Below are positions 23,095 to 35,660 of a stretch of 64,000 nucleotides of DNA, piece by piece. Within the stretch, counting starts at the first letter, position 1, and every line of letters starts with the position of its first letter. The notes beneath the pieces were generated by a model that worked only from the letters and a program-made list of their open reading frames with translations, had not been told where the DNA came from and did not search any database. The DNA comes from Oreohelix idahoensis (lineage: Eukaryota > Mollusca > Gastropoda > Stylommatophora > Oreohelicidae). The DNA lies in NCBI GenBank assembly GCA_024509875.1, contig JAMPIV010018960.1:36001-100000 (forward strand). Direction: 5' to 3'. The position numbers and the translations under genes are program-made.

Positions 23095-25300
23095 AACTAT
23101 TGTAATTTGTTATACTTAACTATGTAATTGATTATACTTAACTATTGTAATTTGTTATACTTAACTATTGTAATTTGTTATACTTAATTATGTAATTTGT
23201 TATACTTAACTTTGTAATTTGTTATACTTAACTATGTAATTGATTATACTTAACTATTGTAATTTGTTATACTTAACTATGTAATTTGTTATACTTAACT
23301 ATGTAATTTGTTATACTTAACTATGTAATTTGTCATACTTAACTATGTAATTGATTATACTTAACTATTGTAATTTGTTATACTTAACTATGTAATTTGT
23401 TATACTTAACTATGTAATTGATTATACTTCTTCTTCTTCTTCCATCCTTAGCCACTGACCGACAATGCAGTCTGTGGCCAATACGCCTAGTGGCGTCTTA
23501 GGGCAACAAGAAATTATTTGTCGTTCCGTTACGCCGAGCGGCGTTTATTGGTACGACAAAAATTAATTGTTGTTTCCGTAATCAGAGTGGCTGGCAAGCG
23601 GGTGATCAGCCCACTGTGTAATTGATTATACTTAACTATTGTAATTTGTTATACTTAACTATGTAATTTGTTATACTTAACTATGTAATTGATTATACTT
23701 AACTATTGTAATTTGTTATACTTAACTATGTAATTTGTTATACTTAACTATGTAATTGATTATACTTAACTATTGTAATTTGTTATACTTAACTATGTAA
23801 TTGATCATACTTAACTATTGTAATTTGTTATACTTAACTATGTAATTTGTTATACTTAACTATGTAATTGATTATACTTAACTATTGTAATTTGTTATAC
23901 TTAACTATGTAATTGATTATACTTAACTATTGTAATTTGTTATACTTAACTATGTAATTTGTTATACTTAACTATGTAATTGATTATACTTAACTATTGT
24001 AATTTGTTATGCTTAACTATGTAATTTGTTATACTTAACTATGTAATTGATTATACTTAACTATTGTAATTTGTTATACTTAACTATGTAATTGATTATA
24101 CTTAACTATTGTAATTTGTTATACTTAACTATGTAATTTGTTATACTTAACTATACAATTGATTATACTTAACTATTGTAATTTGTTATACTTAACTATG
24201 TAATTGATTATACTTAACTATTGTAATTTGTTATACTTAACTATGTAATTGATTATACTTAACTATTGTGATTTGTTATACTTAACTATGTAATTGATTA
24301 TACTTAACTATTGTGATTTGTTATACTTAACTATGTAATTGATTATACTTAACTATTGTAATTTGTTATACTTAACTATGTAATTGATTATACTTAACTA
24401 TGTAATTGATTATACTTAACTATTGTAATTTGTTATACTTAACTATGTAATTGATTATACTTAACTATGTAATTGATTATACTTAACTATTGTAATTTGT
24501 TATACTTAACTATGTAATTGATTATACTTAACTATGTAATTGATTATACTTAACTATTGTAATTTGTTATACTTAACTATGTAATTGATTATACTTAACT
24601 ATGTAATTGATTATACTTAACTATTGTAATTTGTTATACTTAACTATGTAATTGATTATACTTAACTATTGTAATTTGTTATACTTAACTATGTAATTGA
24701 TTATACTTAACTATTGTAATTTGTTATACTTAACTATGTAATTTGTTATACTTAACTATTGTAATTTGTTATACTTAACTATGTAATTGATTATACTTAA
24801 CTATTGTAATTTGTTATACTTAACTATGTAATTGATTATACTTAACTATTGTAATTTGTTATACTTAACTATGTAATTGATTATACTTAACTATTGTAAT
24901 TTGTTATACTTAATTATGTAATTGATTATACTTAACTATTGTAATTTGTTATACTTAACTATGTAATTGATTATACTTAACTATGTAATTGATTATACTT
25001 AACTATTGTAATTTGTTATACTTAACTATGTAATTGATTATACTTAACTATTGTAATTTGTTATACTTAACTATGTAATTGATTATACTTAACTATTGTA
25101 ATTTTTATACTTAACTATGTAATTGATTATACTTAACTATTGTAATTTGTTATACTTAACTATGTAATTGATTATACTTAACTATTGTAATTTGTTATAC
25201 TTAACTATGTAATTGATTATACTTAACTATTGTAATTTGTTATACTTAACTATGTAATTGATTATACTTAACTATTGTAATTTGTTATACTTAACTATAA
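23095..25300 (+). repeat. AT-rich satellite, ~45-bp dimeric unit
   Basis: Tandem array of about 2.2 kb. The basic unit is a 22-23-mer in two alternating forms, TAATTTGTTATACTTAACTA and TAATTGATTATACTTAACTA, giving a 45-bp higher-order period that is regular through the middle and right part. Units on the left edge are more irregular. One insertion at 23430-23618 interrupts it. Confidence 0.97.
23430..23618 (-). mobile_element. SINE-like insertion inside the satellite
   Basis: It starts with CTT repeats (a (GAA)n tail on the minus strand), then CCATCCTTAGCCACTGACC, and ends AGCCCACTG. The satellite text TGTAATTGATTATACTT lies on both sides, consistent with a ~17-bp target duplication. The sequence matches the 3' part of the insert at 29253-29589 and is 5'-truncated relative to it. 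Confidence 0.8.
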
Positions 25301-27110
25301 CTAATTGATGTAACTACCTGATCTATCTACCTAATGTCTTCATATTACCACGAGTAATTATCCAATTTTTTCCCATCTATCAATGTCTCTATTGTATTAT
25401 TGTTAACTTATTTCAAGCCTCATGTTGACTATTGCAGATCGTGCGAGAATTTCTAAGCCTTTGTTCTAGAACACAATGAAGAAGAATACGACCAAATGGA
25501 GGGCACAATAAGAAGTGGAAGTCTGAAAGACAAAAATGTCATTAGTTGACTTTGAGCAAAATATAGAGGAAATCTTCCTGAAAGACCTACATCCAGCTAA
25601 ACAGCACAGAAGAAGACTATGTGTTTGTACACAAGTAAGAGTAATATCTACTCAGACCTGTTGCCACCTTTTTTCATTACTTGCTGTACTCTCTCATTCT
25701 TTCTTCCAAAATTCCTTCTACCATTCTTTAAAATTAGGAAATTTAAAAAACCGGTGATATAACTAAAGATTTGACCTCATATTAAGTGACAGTATTCCAC
25801 ATGAAACCACTTTATTAACCCATCCTATTGCTTTTAGAAACTGCATTAAACCTCACTAATGCATTTGGAAACATCATATTTTCAGGTTTAGCCTTTCAAA
25901 CATCAGTTAATATCCTGAATTATCTGGACATGGTGCTCTGCACTTCTGGCAGTCTCTCCCCTGATCTGCCACTCTGGCACATCATCTCCATAAATTGGGG
26001 CATAATAATAATGACGTCGAATGATAAATCCAGACTGACAGAGGTAGAGTTTTCCATCAACAACATAGGAGCTAATATCACAGTTCTCCTCCAGTAGACG
26101 TTCTGTGTGAAGGTGTTCAGCACAGGCCTACGAGACAAGAGGTAGAAGTTATTGTGTTGGCGATAGCTATCAGCAAGACAAACTCTTACTAAATAACCAA
26201 TTAGAGAGAAATGGAAACAACAAGATGATATCTCTTACTAAACTACCAATTAAAGAGGAATGTAATGTAATAGCCAGAAGGTATCTTACCACACAATAAT
26301 TTATAGGGTGATACTGATATCACTTTGATAATGCTCACATCTCACCTAAATGATGCTTATATATACTAATCGCATTGCAAATATTGGAAATGCATCTTAA
26401 TTTATTTTAGCTATCGAAGCAAAACAAATACATATGTAATAGATTGAAGCACTCACTGTGCACACAGAATCATCAAAATGGTTGCCCCAGATGTAGAGAG
26501 AGGTCAAAGTTGAATTGTAATTTAGAGCATTTGCCATAGCACAGAGTCCAACTGGCCCAATGTTATTATAGACAATATTTAGGCTGAAATAGATTTGAAC
26601 AAAATAAGTTTAAAAATCTACCCTCAACATAAATACAATAAAAAATAAGACACTATATTGTGTCTTATGACCAATAATAATAATCGTGGTGGTTTCTATA
26701 GCAACTGGTTTTACGTGAGGAGGTTGCTAGTCCAATACACAGCCTCATAGTACTTGCCTCATACGACATGTGTGATGTAATAGTAGATGCCTTATACGAC
26801 ATGTGTGATGTAGTAGTAGTTGCCTCATACCACATGTGTGATGTAGTAGTAGTTATATTCAATTTTTGTCTTGCCAAAGTTTTCCAGGAGCTAGATAGTT
26901 GGATATTGGCACAAAGTTTAATGAATGAAATGTCAGCAACCAATCAGCTGCCTCAAGATAATAGCCCTTCAACAAAGTCACACCGAGTCCTCCTGACCTG
27001 TGGTGTCCACTCAAAGACCTTCCATTTCTGTCTCCAATTCTCATCTCCATGTGTTTTTTTAAATCTCCCTCTTCTTCACTTACCCTGATGATTTCAGAAT
27101 AAAGAGTTCC
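25301..27110. other. Unassigned region with a small minisatellite
   Basis: No gene recognised. It includes an approximate duplication around 26174-26262 (CTCTTACTAAA...CCAATTA) and the minisatellite listed separately. Confidence 0.4.
26757..26851 (+). repeat. ~30-bp minisatellite, three copies
   Basis: Units centred on CATACGACATGTGTGATGTA followed by a GTAGTAGTTGCCT-like segment. Confidence 0.75.
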
Positions 27111-27119
27111 TTGTTATGC

Positions 27120-27605
27120 TATGAACAGATTTCCTTGATGCGTGTCCTATCAGCAAATATGTTCATATCTTTTGTTCCACTGCCATTTGTCTGGTTCTTG
27201 TCATCAGATCTACATTGGTGATCTTGTCACACCATTCTACGCAAGCATCCATTTATGAAAGTCAGTAGCTTTCTGGTTGTTGTTTCTGTCATTCTCCATG
27301 TTTCAGAGCCATACAATAAGACTGACAGGCAATTGAATTGAAAACTCTGATTTCTTGAATAGCAATAGCTTTTCTTAATCTCCATATATTTCATTATTCA
27401 ATGAATGCTCTTCGTGCCTTCTTCATTCTAAGTTTAATATCATTGTCTGTTTACCAACTGTGTCCGTATTTTTACCAAGATGTGTGTATGGTTCTACATC
27501 TTGTTGGAGTGTTTCTTCATGTGTAATCTTGTTATCATTTCTGGTATTATTTCTCACTATCTTTGTTTTCTCCCTGTGTATTTTCAGATCCAATCGAAGA
27601 TTCTA
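27120..27605 (-). pseudogene. Decayed LINE C-terminal remnant
   Basis: On the minus strand, in shifting frames, it shows NLRLDLKIHREKTK, then PYTHLG, DIKLRMKKARRAFI, NIWRLRKA and RVFNS. These line up with the LINE segment FTYLGS, DIKTRIGKAR, NIW seen at 21472-22059. Several stops and frameshifts mark it as old. It lies next to the RNase H of another LINE at 27612, so it is probably a separate insertion. Confidence 0.6.
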
Positions 27606-27611
27606 TAAATA

Positions 27612-27950
27612 ATTTCCATAGCCAACCATTCTGAACATTTTGAAGCATGGACTGAGTCTGACACAATGACTGCATTTGTTACTGAAGTTTCATATATCCA
27701 CCTTAAGGCTGCAGTAATTGCCTCTACCTCCATTCTCATGCTGGCGGTTGTTATCTTGTAAGCCCCGCTATGTCCGGAGACGATTCTGCCCTTTACCCTT
27801 GCAGAGAAGCCCTAACCTGATTTCTCACCACGGATCACAGACCCATCTGTATACACAATGGCATCATTATCCCTGGCATGATCATGTATCAGTTGATTAA
27901 TTTCCAGTTATGCTTTCCCTTTCCCCAAGTTCTACACTCTCTGCCAAGGC
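27612..27950 (-). pseudogene. RNase H domain of the split LINE
   Basis: Minus-strand RNase H with the three acidic catalytic positions visible: IVYTDGSVIRG (Asp), TASMRMEVEAITAALRW (Glu) and VIVSDS (Asp). One stop replaces a Trp codon (GEKSG, stop, GF), and a frameshift lies near 27900. This is the C-terminus of the minus-strand LINE whose RT is at 31480-32924. The RTE element separates the two, and the matching 12-bp duplications at its ends show that they were once adjacent. Confidence 0.8.
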
Positions 27951-27999
27951 TGATGATGACCTTACTTAGTCGTTCCCCTTCTACCGTGAGGTGTAGAGG

Positions 28000-30470
28000 T
28001 TTGGAAGAGAGAGCGCCAGACTATCCTATCGGCTGTCTTCCTCCTGGTCTGGTTCCATTCGTCCTGGGTCCTTCAAAGATTGTCTAATGTTGTCCTCCCA
28101 GCGGACGCTGGGTCGTCCTGGGGGTCTGGATCCTTGGCTCTTTGTTTCCCATGCTTGTCATGGTAGCCGATCTTCTCCCATTCTGCAGACATGGCCAAAC
28201 CATCTTAGTTGGGACTGTTCTACTTGGGTCTGCAGGGTGTGGAATTTTAGGCCTTGACGTATCGTCTGGTTGCGGACCATGTCTCTTCTTGTTACTTCAA
28301 CCACCTTTCTCAGATACCTCATTTCTGAGGTTTGGATCTGGCTTTTGTGGGTTGTAGTCATTGCCCACGATTTGCATCCATGTCAAGACTGGGACATAGG
28401 TGGAGCGGTATACAGCCATCTTCGTTTTCTTACCAACCTCTCTCTTGCTGAGAAATCCTCGATTTATGGCCTGAAAAAGTCTCCCAGCTGCTGCTTTTCG
28501 AGTGGCCAACTCTTCTGTGATGCCCCCCTTTTGGTCTATAATAGCTCCGAGGTATTTAAAGCGGTCGACCTGCTCCAGGACCTTTCTACCAGCTTAATCT
28601 GATGTCTCCTTTCTTCTCGTGATATCATCATGGATTTTGTTTTAGAGCTGCTTATGACCATCCCTCTCTTCTCCAGCTCTTCCTTCCAGACTTGCAGGTT
28701 GGATTGGAGATGTGCCTCTGATTAAGCAATCAGGGTGACATCATCAGCAAATGCCAGCTCTGAAATACAGACCCGTTTCATATTCCAATACCCCACTGAA
28801 TACTTTCTTGTTTTCTCGTTACATGCCTTGATGACATCGTCCATGAGGAGTATGAAAAGATAAGGTGACAGGATATCACCTTGTCTTACACCAGTGGTGG
28901 TCCTGAACTCTTCTGACTTATGGTTTGCTGTCCTCACATAATTTCTGCAAGACTTGTAGAAGCTATGCATAGCACGCATTAGAGGTGCTGGAATGTTCTT
29001 CCGTGTCAAACAGTCCCAAAGTTTACTCCAGAGGACCCTGTCTAACGCCTTTTCCAGATCTATGAAACAAAGTTGGATCTCACTCTTATACTCAAGGGCC
29101 TTTTTACTCAGCTGCTAAGTGTGAAGATTAAGTCTTGAGTACTTCGGTTAGATCGGAATCCGCCCCGGACTTCATCCAATTGTGGCTCAGCTAGGCGTCG
29201 GAGTCTCTGCTCTAGGATTCTAGAGTTGATTTTACCAGGGACACCGAGAAGGCACCCGTGTGTTACCGGGGCCCGAAAGGGGAGCAAAGAATAGTAACAC
29301 TGCACCCTACCACGCATGTCGTAAAAAGCGACTAAGGAGGGTATGGGCATGGGGCTGTTTACCCCATCCCGTAAAAACTTCGCACAGTGGGCTGATCACC
29401 TGCTTGCCAACCAATCTATTACGGAAACAATGATAGATTGTTTGGTCTGTTTTTGTTCCACAAAGACGCCACTAGGCGTGGTGGAAACAGCGATAGATTG
29501 ATCAATTTGTTGTTGCCCTAAGACGCCACTAGGCGTACTGGCCACATACTGCTTTGCCGGTTGATGGCTAAGGATGGAAGAAGAAGAAGACACCGAGAAG
29601 GGATATGCCTCTATGGTTTCCACATTGTCGATTGTTACCCTTTTTGAAAATTGGTGTTATGATGGCAATCTGCCAATCCTTTGGTATGATCTTGTAGCAC
29701 CACGCTGCCTGTAGGACTCTTAAGAGTAATAGGTCGCCTGATGCTCCCATGTACTTAACCATTTCTGGTGTTATACCATCATGCCCTGCTGCTTTGCTCA
29801 TCTTGATTTTCTCCAGTGCTGCTTTCAGTTCTTCCATCTTTATGTTATCTTCATCGCCATTGGTTTCCTCTTCTGTGCTAGTAGTTATCATTTCTGATGC
29901 TTGACCTTGCTCACCATCAAGGAGTTCTGAGAAATATTCTTTCCATCTTTCCATTACTTCCTTCGGGGCAGTAAGCAATTTGCCTTGCTTGTCCTTTATA
30001 AATTTGAGAGGGCATTGTTTTTCCTTCCTTATGTTCTTTAGGGTCTTATAGAACAATTTCTGGTTTTCTTGCGCATCTTTTTCTAGCTTTTCTTCAAATT
30101 CTTCCCATGACTTCTGTTTTGCTGCTAGCACCTTGTTCTTTGCTTCTGTTCTGAGTATCACATATTCTCTATATTTCTCTATTTGTCCTGCTGTGGTTTT
30201 AGCTCCTAAGTATTGTTTCCATGCCATTTTCTTCTCTCTTATTTTCTCTTTGACTTCCTCTGTCCACCAAGATGTCCTCTTATTCTTGTTCCCAAGTCGG
30301 ACTTTACCACATGCTTCAGCAGCAGCTGTCTTTATGATGTCCTTGAATTTAAGCCAGAGGGTTTCCAAGTCATCAGGTTGTTTTTCTGTATTTCTCACCG
30401 CTGCAGCAATAAGCCACTGATATCTGGTCTTAATTTCTGGCTCTCTCAGCTTGTAGGTCTTAATGCTCAT
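28000..30470 (-). pseudogene. RTE reverse transcriptase and C-terminal region
   Basis: Minus strand. 300 codons run from 30470 through the linker (RTSWWTEEVKEKIREKK, FYKTLKNIRKEKQ, MERWKEYFSELLDG) into RT (AAGHDGITPEMVKYMG, DWQIAIITPIFKKGN, GNHRGISLLGV). The SINE-like insert then interrupts at 29253-29589. RT resumes with KINSRILEQRL, FRSNRSTQD, TTGVRQGDILSPYLF and the catalytic LAFADDVTLIA (~28740). The C-terminal QTQVEQSQLRWFGHVCRM and GRPSVRW (~28100) close it. Several stops and frameshifts are present. Confidence 0.88.
29253..29589 (+). mobile_element. SINE-like element with (GAA)n tail inside the RTE
   Basis: It is flanked by ACACCGAGAAGG at 29241-29252 and 29590-29601. The 5' part reads GTGTTACCGGGGCC and includes a CATGTCGTAAAAAGCGACTA block. 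The 3' part holds two tandem ~65-bp copies containing GACGCCACTAGGCGT. It ends GGATGGAAGAAGAAGAAG. No clear pol III A and B boxes were found, so it could instead be a 5'-truncated LINE end. Confidence 0.85.
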
Positions 30471-30499
30471 TTCTCCCGTTTGTTTACTTGGTTTCTTGC

Positions 30500-31417
30500 A
30501 TGATGTTAAGCAGTTCCTAGGCTAAGCAACTCTTTCAGTTGTTCTTTTGATTGTAAGCAGGTAGTGATCACTTCCAATCTCTGGTTCCCTCCAGACTCTA
30601 GCATCCCGGACATATTTGAATGAGCTCCGCCTAACAATGGCAGAGTCGATCACTGACTTCTCTTTCTTTGTTGGTTCACATCTAGTGTATGCATGTATGC
30701 GCTTATGGGGGAACTTTGTGTTTGTAATGATCAGATTTTGCTCACTGCAGAATCTAAGGAGTCGTTTTCCATTGTCATTGAGAGTATCTTCTCCATATCT
30801 TCCGATAACTCCACTCCATCTAGCATGGTATTTGCCAGCTTAGGCATTGAAATCTCCGAGCATGATAATTTCATCTAGGCATCATCCACTGTCCTTTGAA
30901 GCAGCTCGAAGAATTCCTCCTTGACCTCTGCTCTGTCATCCTCATTTGGCACATACACTATGATCAGGTTGACTATGGTTTCTCCTTCTTTTAGTTTTAC
31001 AACCATAATGTGCTCCGAGACAAAGTTCCATCCCTTGATACTATCTTTTTGGTGTTTGGTCACAATGCTACCCACGTCCCCTTTAGCGCTTTCAGATGTG
31101 GGTACACCACTGTAGAGCAGCATGTTGCCATCTAGATCCATGACTCCTTGTCCCTTTTTCTTTGTTTCCGTTATAGCCAGGATTTCTAGTTTTGCTTTCC
31201 TCATCTCTTCCACCAGCTCCTCTTCATTCCCACTTATACTTCTTGTGTTCCAAGTTCCATAAGTCGTAGTCCGTAGTCCGTTCCAGTTCGTAGCCTTTAG
31301 AATGTGTCCGGTTTTCTCTCTTGTAGTTCTCGTAATCAAAAGTTTAAAGCAAACAGGTGATTGGCCTGTTGTGTCTTTCCATGGTGGAGGGGCTGCCTCC
31401 TTACGGCCTCCATGCAT
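30500..31417 (-). pseudogene. RTE AP-type endonuclease domain
   Basis: Minus strand. It shows TYGTWNTRSISG (catalytic Asn), LAITETKKKGQG (catalytic Glu), MLGDFNAK near 30850, and GSDHYLLT near 30560 (the SDH box). The frame breaks near 30875. This domain nicks the target so the RT can prime. It belongs with the RT at 28000-30470. Confidence 0.85.
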
Positions 31418-31479
31418 GCCGCCCTCCTCGTTTTTTCAGCCGGGCTTCGGACCGGCCATGGCCGAGTTGATGATGACCT

Positions 31480-32924
31480 GCTGGTAGTTAACCCATTTCT
31501 TGTCTGACATACTCCTCTCTTCCCCTTTGAATATATTTGCAACAGTGGGCATCTGCTTGATCGTTGTCTCTGCCTGTGCCTTCCATGGCTTCCTTCTCTT
31601 TATTCTTGCTCCCTTAATGTCAGCTATGTTTCCATGCAGGTGCTACCGTTTGTCTGAGGTTACTCGCATATAGGCTTTTGCCTGGGCCATCGTATATCTG
31701 GATCTAATCGACATCAATCCAAGCATGTACCTCATTGTCACAATGAGGGTATCTATACACGTTCCTTCATTTTGAATGCGTTCTAGTGGTTCACATTGTG
31801 TTACTGACAGCGTGAGTATTCCCAGCCCATACTCAATGACCGATATGACTAGCTGAAGATAAAGAAGAAATACTAATCTCTGCTCAAGACACGCCGCGGC
31901 CATTATTTTCAGGGCTGCTAGACCTCTCCTGCATTTCTGTATGATGTGATTCAACATGGTACATACATGACCGCCCGCGATCGAATATAACTCCAAAGCA
32001 TTTCAGCTTTTTATGCCTTTCAATTTTATGTTCATTGAGAGTAATATCTGGAAAAACTGTTTTCACTATGGAGTTGTTCAAGGAACACCACATCACACAG
32101 GCCTTGTTGGGACTGACTTTGGAGCCAGTTTATTTGTACATATTAAACACCTCCTGTAGTGTCCGATGTATGGTATTAACCATTTCCTGTACATGAGTAT
32201 GTATTCAGCAAAAACCAGTGTTCGTCCCAACCCAGTTAGCTGAATGATGGCTACTTTTGGTGTACAGATATTAAGCTGCACCGGTGATAGTGTAAAACCC
32301 TGGGGTAGCCCCGGAAAAATAGGCATCTGGTCTGATGTCCATATTCCCAAGCGAAATGCCACTGACCTATCAGTTAAGGCCGTTGCTATCAACCTCGTTA
32401 GCCACGGATTAACACCACAAACCATTACACAGTTAATTAACATTTCAAAGTTAACACTGTTATAAGCATCCTCTAGGTCAATTGCTACAGCAACCGTTTC
32501 TTGTTTACTCTGGAACTCCTCGTACAAATCATAAGTAAAAGTTCCAGCGTTACCCCGTGTCACTTTCATGGGCCTATAGCTTCCGAGAGTATCAGGTACG
32601 ATATTTACATTTTCGAGGTGATTCATTATTTTCCGTTCTCCTATATTTTTAGTAGTTTAACGTAGACATTCTACATTGTAATAATTCTATAACTGCTGAG
32701 AAGTGTGGGATCGTAACCAAGTTTAGGAACTTGCCGTAAGTAGCTATGTAGCCAGTCTTCCGGCACTTCAGCATTCAGTATGTTGGTGTTGAAATCACAT
32801 TCTTAATGCCCGTGTCATTAAGCTGTTTTATGTGGTGATACTGTATACTATCAGGTCCCGAGGAAGTGTTTCATCTGGTTTCTAAAGTGCACACGACTTC
32901 TTTGGATATGAGGTCGAAATATAT
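31480..32924 (-). pseudogene. RT and thumb region of the split RNase H-type LINE
   Basis: Minus strand from 32924: the RT entry NTSSGPDSIQYHHIKQL (~32850), SYRPMKVTRG, AVAIDLEDAYNSVNFE (first catalytic Asp), FPGLPQGFTLSPVQLNI, then a catalytic box decayed to LVFAEYILMY where YADD is expected. Next come GVIFDRG, CRRGLAALKIMAA, SVIEYGLGILTL and MAQAKAYMRV (~31690), ending with a Lys/Arg-rich piece at 31500-31600. The RTE element was inserted at 31468-31479, before the RNase H. The general layout fits the I/Jockey-like group of RNase H-bearing LINEs. The copy is dead. Confidence 0.85.
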
Positions 32925-34535
32925 TGTGACGTATAATGGAAATATAGCCTACTGTATCCGACAGCCTTTCGTGACCTCGGCGTAGTTTTATAATTTGCTA
33001 GCAAGCCCTGCATTAACACCCTGCGTTTACTAATATTTAATCCACGCCTCTTTTTCTTGAGATGTACACAGACAGACATATTACCAACTTCAGCGACCTG
33101 CCAGCATAACAGGCAGCGAGGTCTGATTTGTTTACCTTAGTTTCTCACGCGCGCGGATCTGTCAATCGTCAAGATTGCAGACAGACGCACGTGAGATAAA
33201 CGCTTAACCCTTTGATCTTCAGATGCGAGAGGAATCTCTGACGCCGATTAGCATTTCATCTCAAGACGCGAGCGATTTTGAAAGAAACCCCGTTATCGGG
33301 ATGAGGTCCTTTGATGTTGCTCAAGCAGCGCTCGACGAGAGAATCGACGGCCAGCTCAGAAAACTTTTCATCTGGTCCACAGTTTTACAATTCTTATAGT
33401 TCGCACGCTAATGCGAAATTAACACCATTAGGGATCAGAGAGCCAATGAATATATATAAACTGCATCTTTCTCAAATCTGTTATCAGTTGTCGTGCACAT
33501 TTTTCGGAGAGTCTAAACACGTTAGCTAGAACCATTGTGAATAGATGTGTTAACAGTTTGTGGGGATTTCATTTCTGTATTTCTGGCACGATCTGATCAC
33601 AGGCGACCAGCGGGTTTTTTATTAGGCTTTATTTGGTCTATATTTTGGTCCATTGTGGTCTATGTTGGCCTTTTCTCCATTTACTGATCGGGGTAAAGTT
33701 GTCTTCGTCTGGCTTACGCGTCTCCAAGTTCAGTTGTGAATAGGACCGGCCACAGAGACTAACTGATATTTTAATAGTAAATTAACTGGACAATAAACAC
33801 CAGAAATTATTTATGCAATTTTATCAGTCCACTGGGGTGTAAAAGAAATAACATTTCTCCCGACTTCTGACAGTCATATCCAAGTGGATTTGTATCCAGA
33901 AGAGTTATGCTATTTCAGAATCGGCACTCGCTAGAGCCAGCCGATAGAATTTACCATCATCATCAATAATATTAATTAACAGCTTGTTAGCAATCAGATG
34001 TTTTCTTACTGTTTACCGTGAACACCAGATAGCCCAGAGTTCGGAATCAACTTTTCAAGGTGACATTTTTATCCAGGAAATCAACCACCAAATTAGGCGT
34101 TCCCCTTATAAAATTTAATTATTGCAAAGGAGGAACTGGGGCCCAATTCGGAAGATAATTACTCTGGACCTTATATACAAATTCATGGATTTTTACGTCC
34201 AACAGATTGTTTCACCAAGAATATGGTAAGAAGCGACATTGTGTGGCCATGTATGTCAGAGAGAGAGAGAGTGAAATATTTTCTATAGTACAGGGAACAT
34301 TGTAGCACCTGCACTGAGTTTGACTATTGTTTAATTTTTATTGGATAACGTTTAGTGGGAACTGTGTTCTTTCTTTACTGTCTATACTGTAACTTAGTGC
34401 TAAACGTGTAACCGTTGGGGTTATTAACTTGTTGGGTTCTTATCTTCTCAATGAGGGGAGGGCACCGGTATTTTGTTATTTTTCTATATATGTAATTCCG
34501 ATGTATTTGATCTTTCTCTTTTTTAGATATTCGAT
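32925..34535 (+). repeat. 5' LTR of the Gmr1-like composite, first part
   Basis: It matches 57595-59205 at roughly 90-95% by eye. The LTR is broken at TCGAT (34531-34535), the target of the 7.5-kb element, and resumes at 42027. Confidence 0.88.
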
Positions 34536-35660
34536 TGATAAGAACAGAACTGGTGTAAGGGACGTAAATCTAAGTATATTAGTAGTCAAGATAGATTCTG
34601 AGTTGGAGCACTTGTTTGCTTGTTGGCTGTTGAATTGTTTTGAAAATATCTCGTGGTAGTTTCGAGAGACAGATTACAGATAGCGTGGAAAAACGCTGAT
34701 CATCTCAAAGTGTGAGATATATTTATTCTGTAATGTTTTGAGCGGAGCGAGAAAAGCTCGCGGCTAGCCCGCAGATGATTGATTGACTGAGTTGTGTTGA
34801 CCGTGAGGAAGTCTCGTGACTGCTTTTGAGCGGAACGAGTGTGTTATCTAGAGAGAGTGTTCCGGGCGTTTTGACCGGGAAGGTCGAGACAGTGTTTTTG
34901 GGAAGTGTGAAATGCCTGTACAGTGCTGAATTTAAAATGTCGACGGATATTTTCGCTGTGGGTACAGCGTAGTATAAAACTGCAGTTTGAATTATTGTGG
35001 AAATGTTTATAACTGCAGTGTGCAGTCTTTAAAGGCCATTATTTCCTGTGTGAGGAGTATTGATTAATATGAGTACTTTAGGCCATGAATCCTGATAGCT
35101 GCTGAGTGCAGGATTCTTTATAGTGCTGAGTTTAATAAGAGTAATTTAGGCCATGTATTATGATATCATTGTAACTGCCGAGTGGGCAGTCTTCATGATG
35201 TTAAGTTATATCTCGTGTTTTGCTGTGAACTGTATTCTATGTGTATTTCATATCAATGTGCTGTGACGTAATAAACCATATGAAATGTCACCAGTCGTTT
35301 ACAACCCTTCATGACTCGTGTGTATGCACCTGTGGCGTGAACGACTGGACCAACACACGCACTTAATATTACAGATGTGACAGGGAACTTAACACGTATT
35401 TAGAAATAGCCCCGGAGTGGGCGTGGCCTATCTGTATCGAGAACCTGTTCATCGCTTACCAGTAGACTTCTACAGTGTTTGCCTGTGTGGCGTATATGTA
35501 TGTATCAAATGTAGACATTACCAGATCCACAACACAACAGTAACGTTAGCAGATAATCAATAGACACCTTACCGTATCCACCAAACCAATACGTTATCAG
35601 TGATGGCCATGACTTCCCTTGCTTTACGGGGGGTGCAACAGTGCTTTACGGGGGCCAACA
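34536..35660 (+). repeat. 5' LTR of the 7.5-kb element
   Basis: 1125 bp, TG...CA. It contains two copies of a ~68-bp unit (GAGTACTTTAGGCCATGAAT ... TAGTGCTGAGTTTAATA), where the 3' LTR has three. A CA-rich end with ACGGGGGGTGCAACAGTG lies just before the terminus. A TGG two bases after the LTR end (35662-35665 region) may begin a primer site, tRNA unassigned. Confidence 0.93.

Larger units (their letters stand above)
27963..31467 (-). mobile_element. Near-full-length RTE-type LINE with SINE insert
   Basis: The element is bounded by a perfect 12-bp duplication TGATGATGACCT at 27951-27962 and 31468-31479. Read on the minus strand it has a short 5' region, AP endonuclease, RT and a C-terminal region ending near 28000, then a TAAG-type 3' tip. 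The total of 3.5 kb includes a 337-bp SINE-like insert. It sits inside the coding region of another LINE. The 3' tip reappears as the 51-bp insert at 143-193, showing that the family made other copies. Confidence 0.9.

Noticed and set aside
23095..25300. CRISPR-like array
   Set aside because: Units are contiguous, with no unique spacers; it is a satellite.
32925..34535. Solo LTR
   Set aside because: It continues at 42027 and is followed by a primer site and gag-pol, so it is the 5' LTR of the composite.
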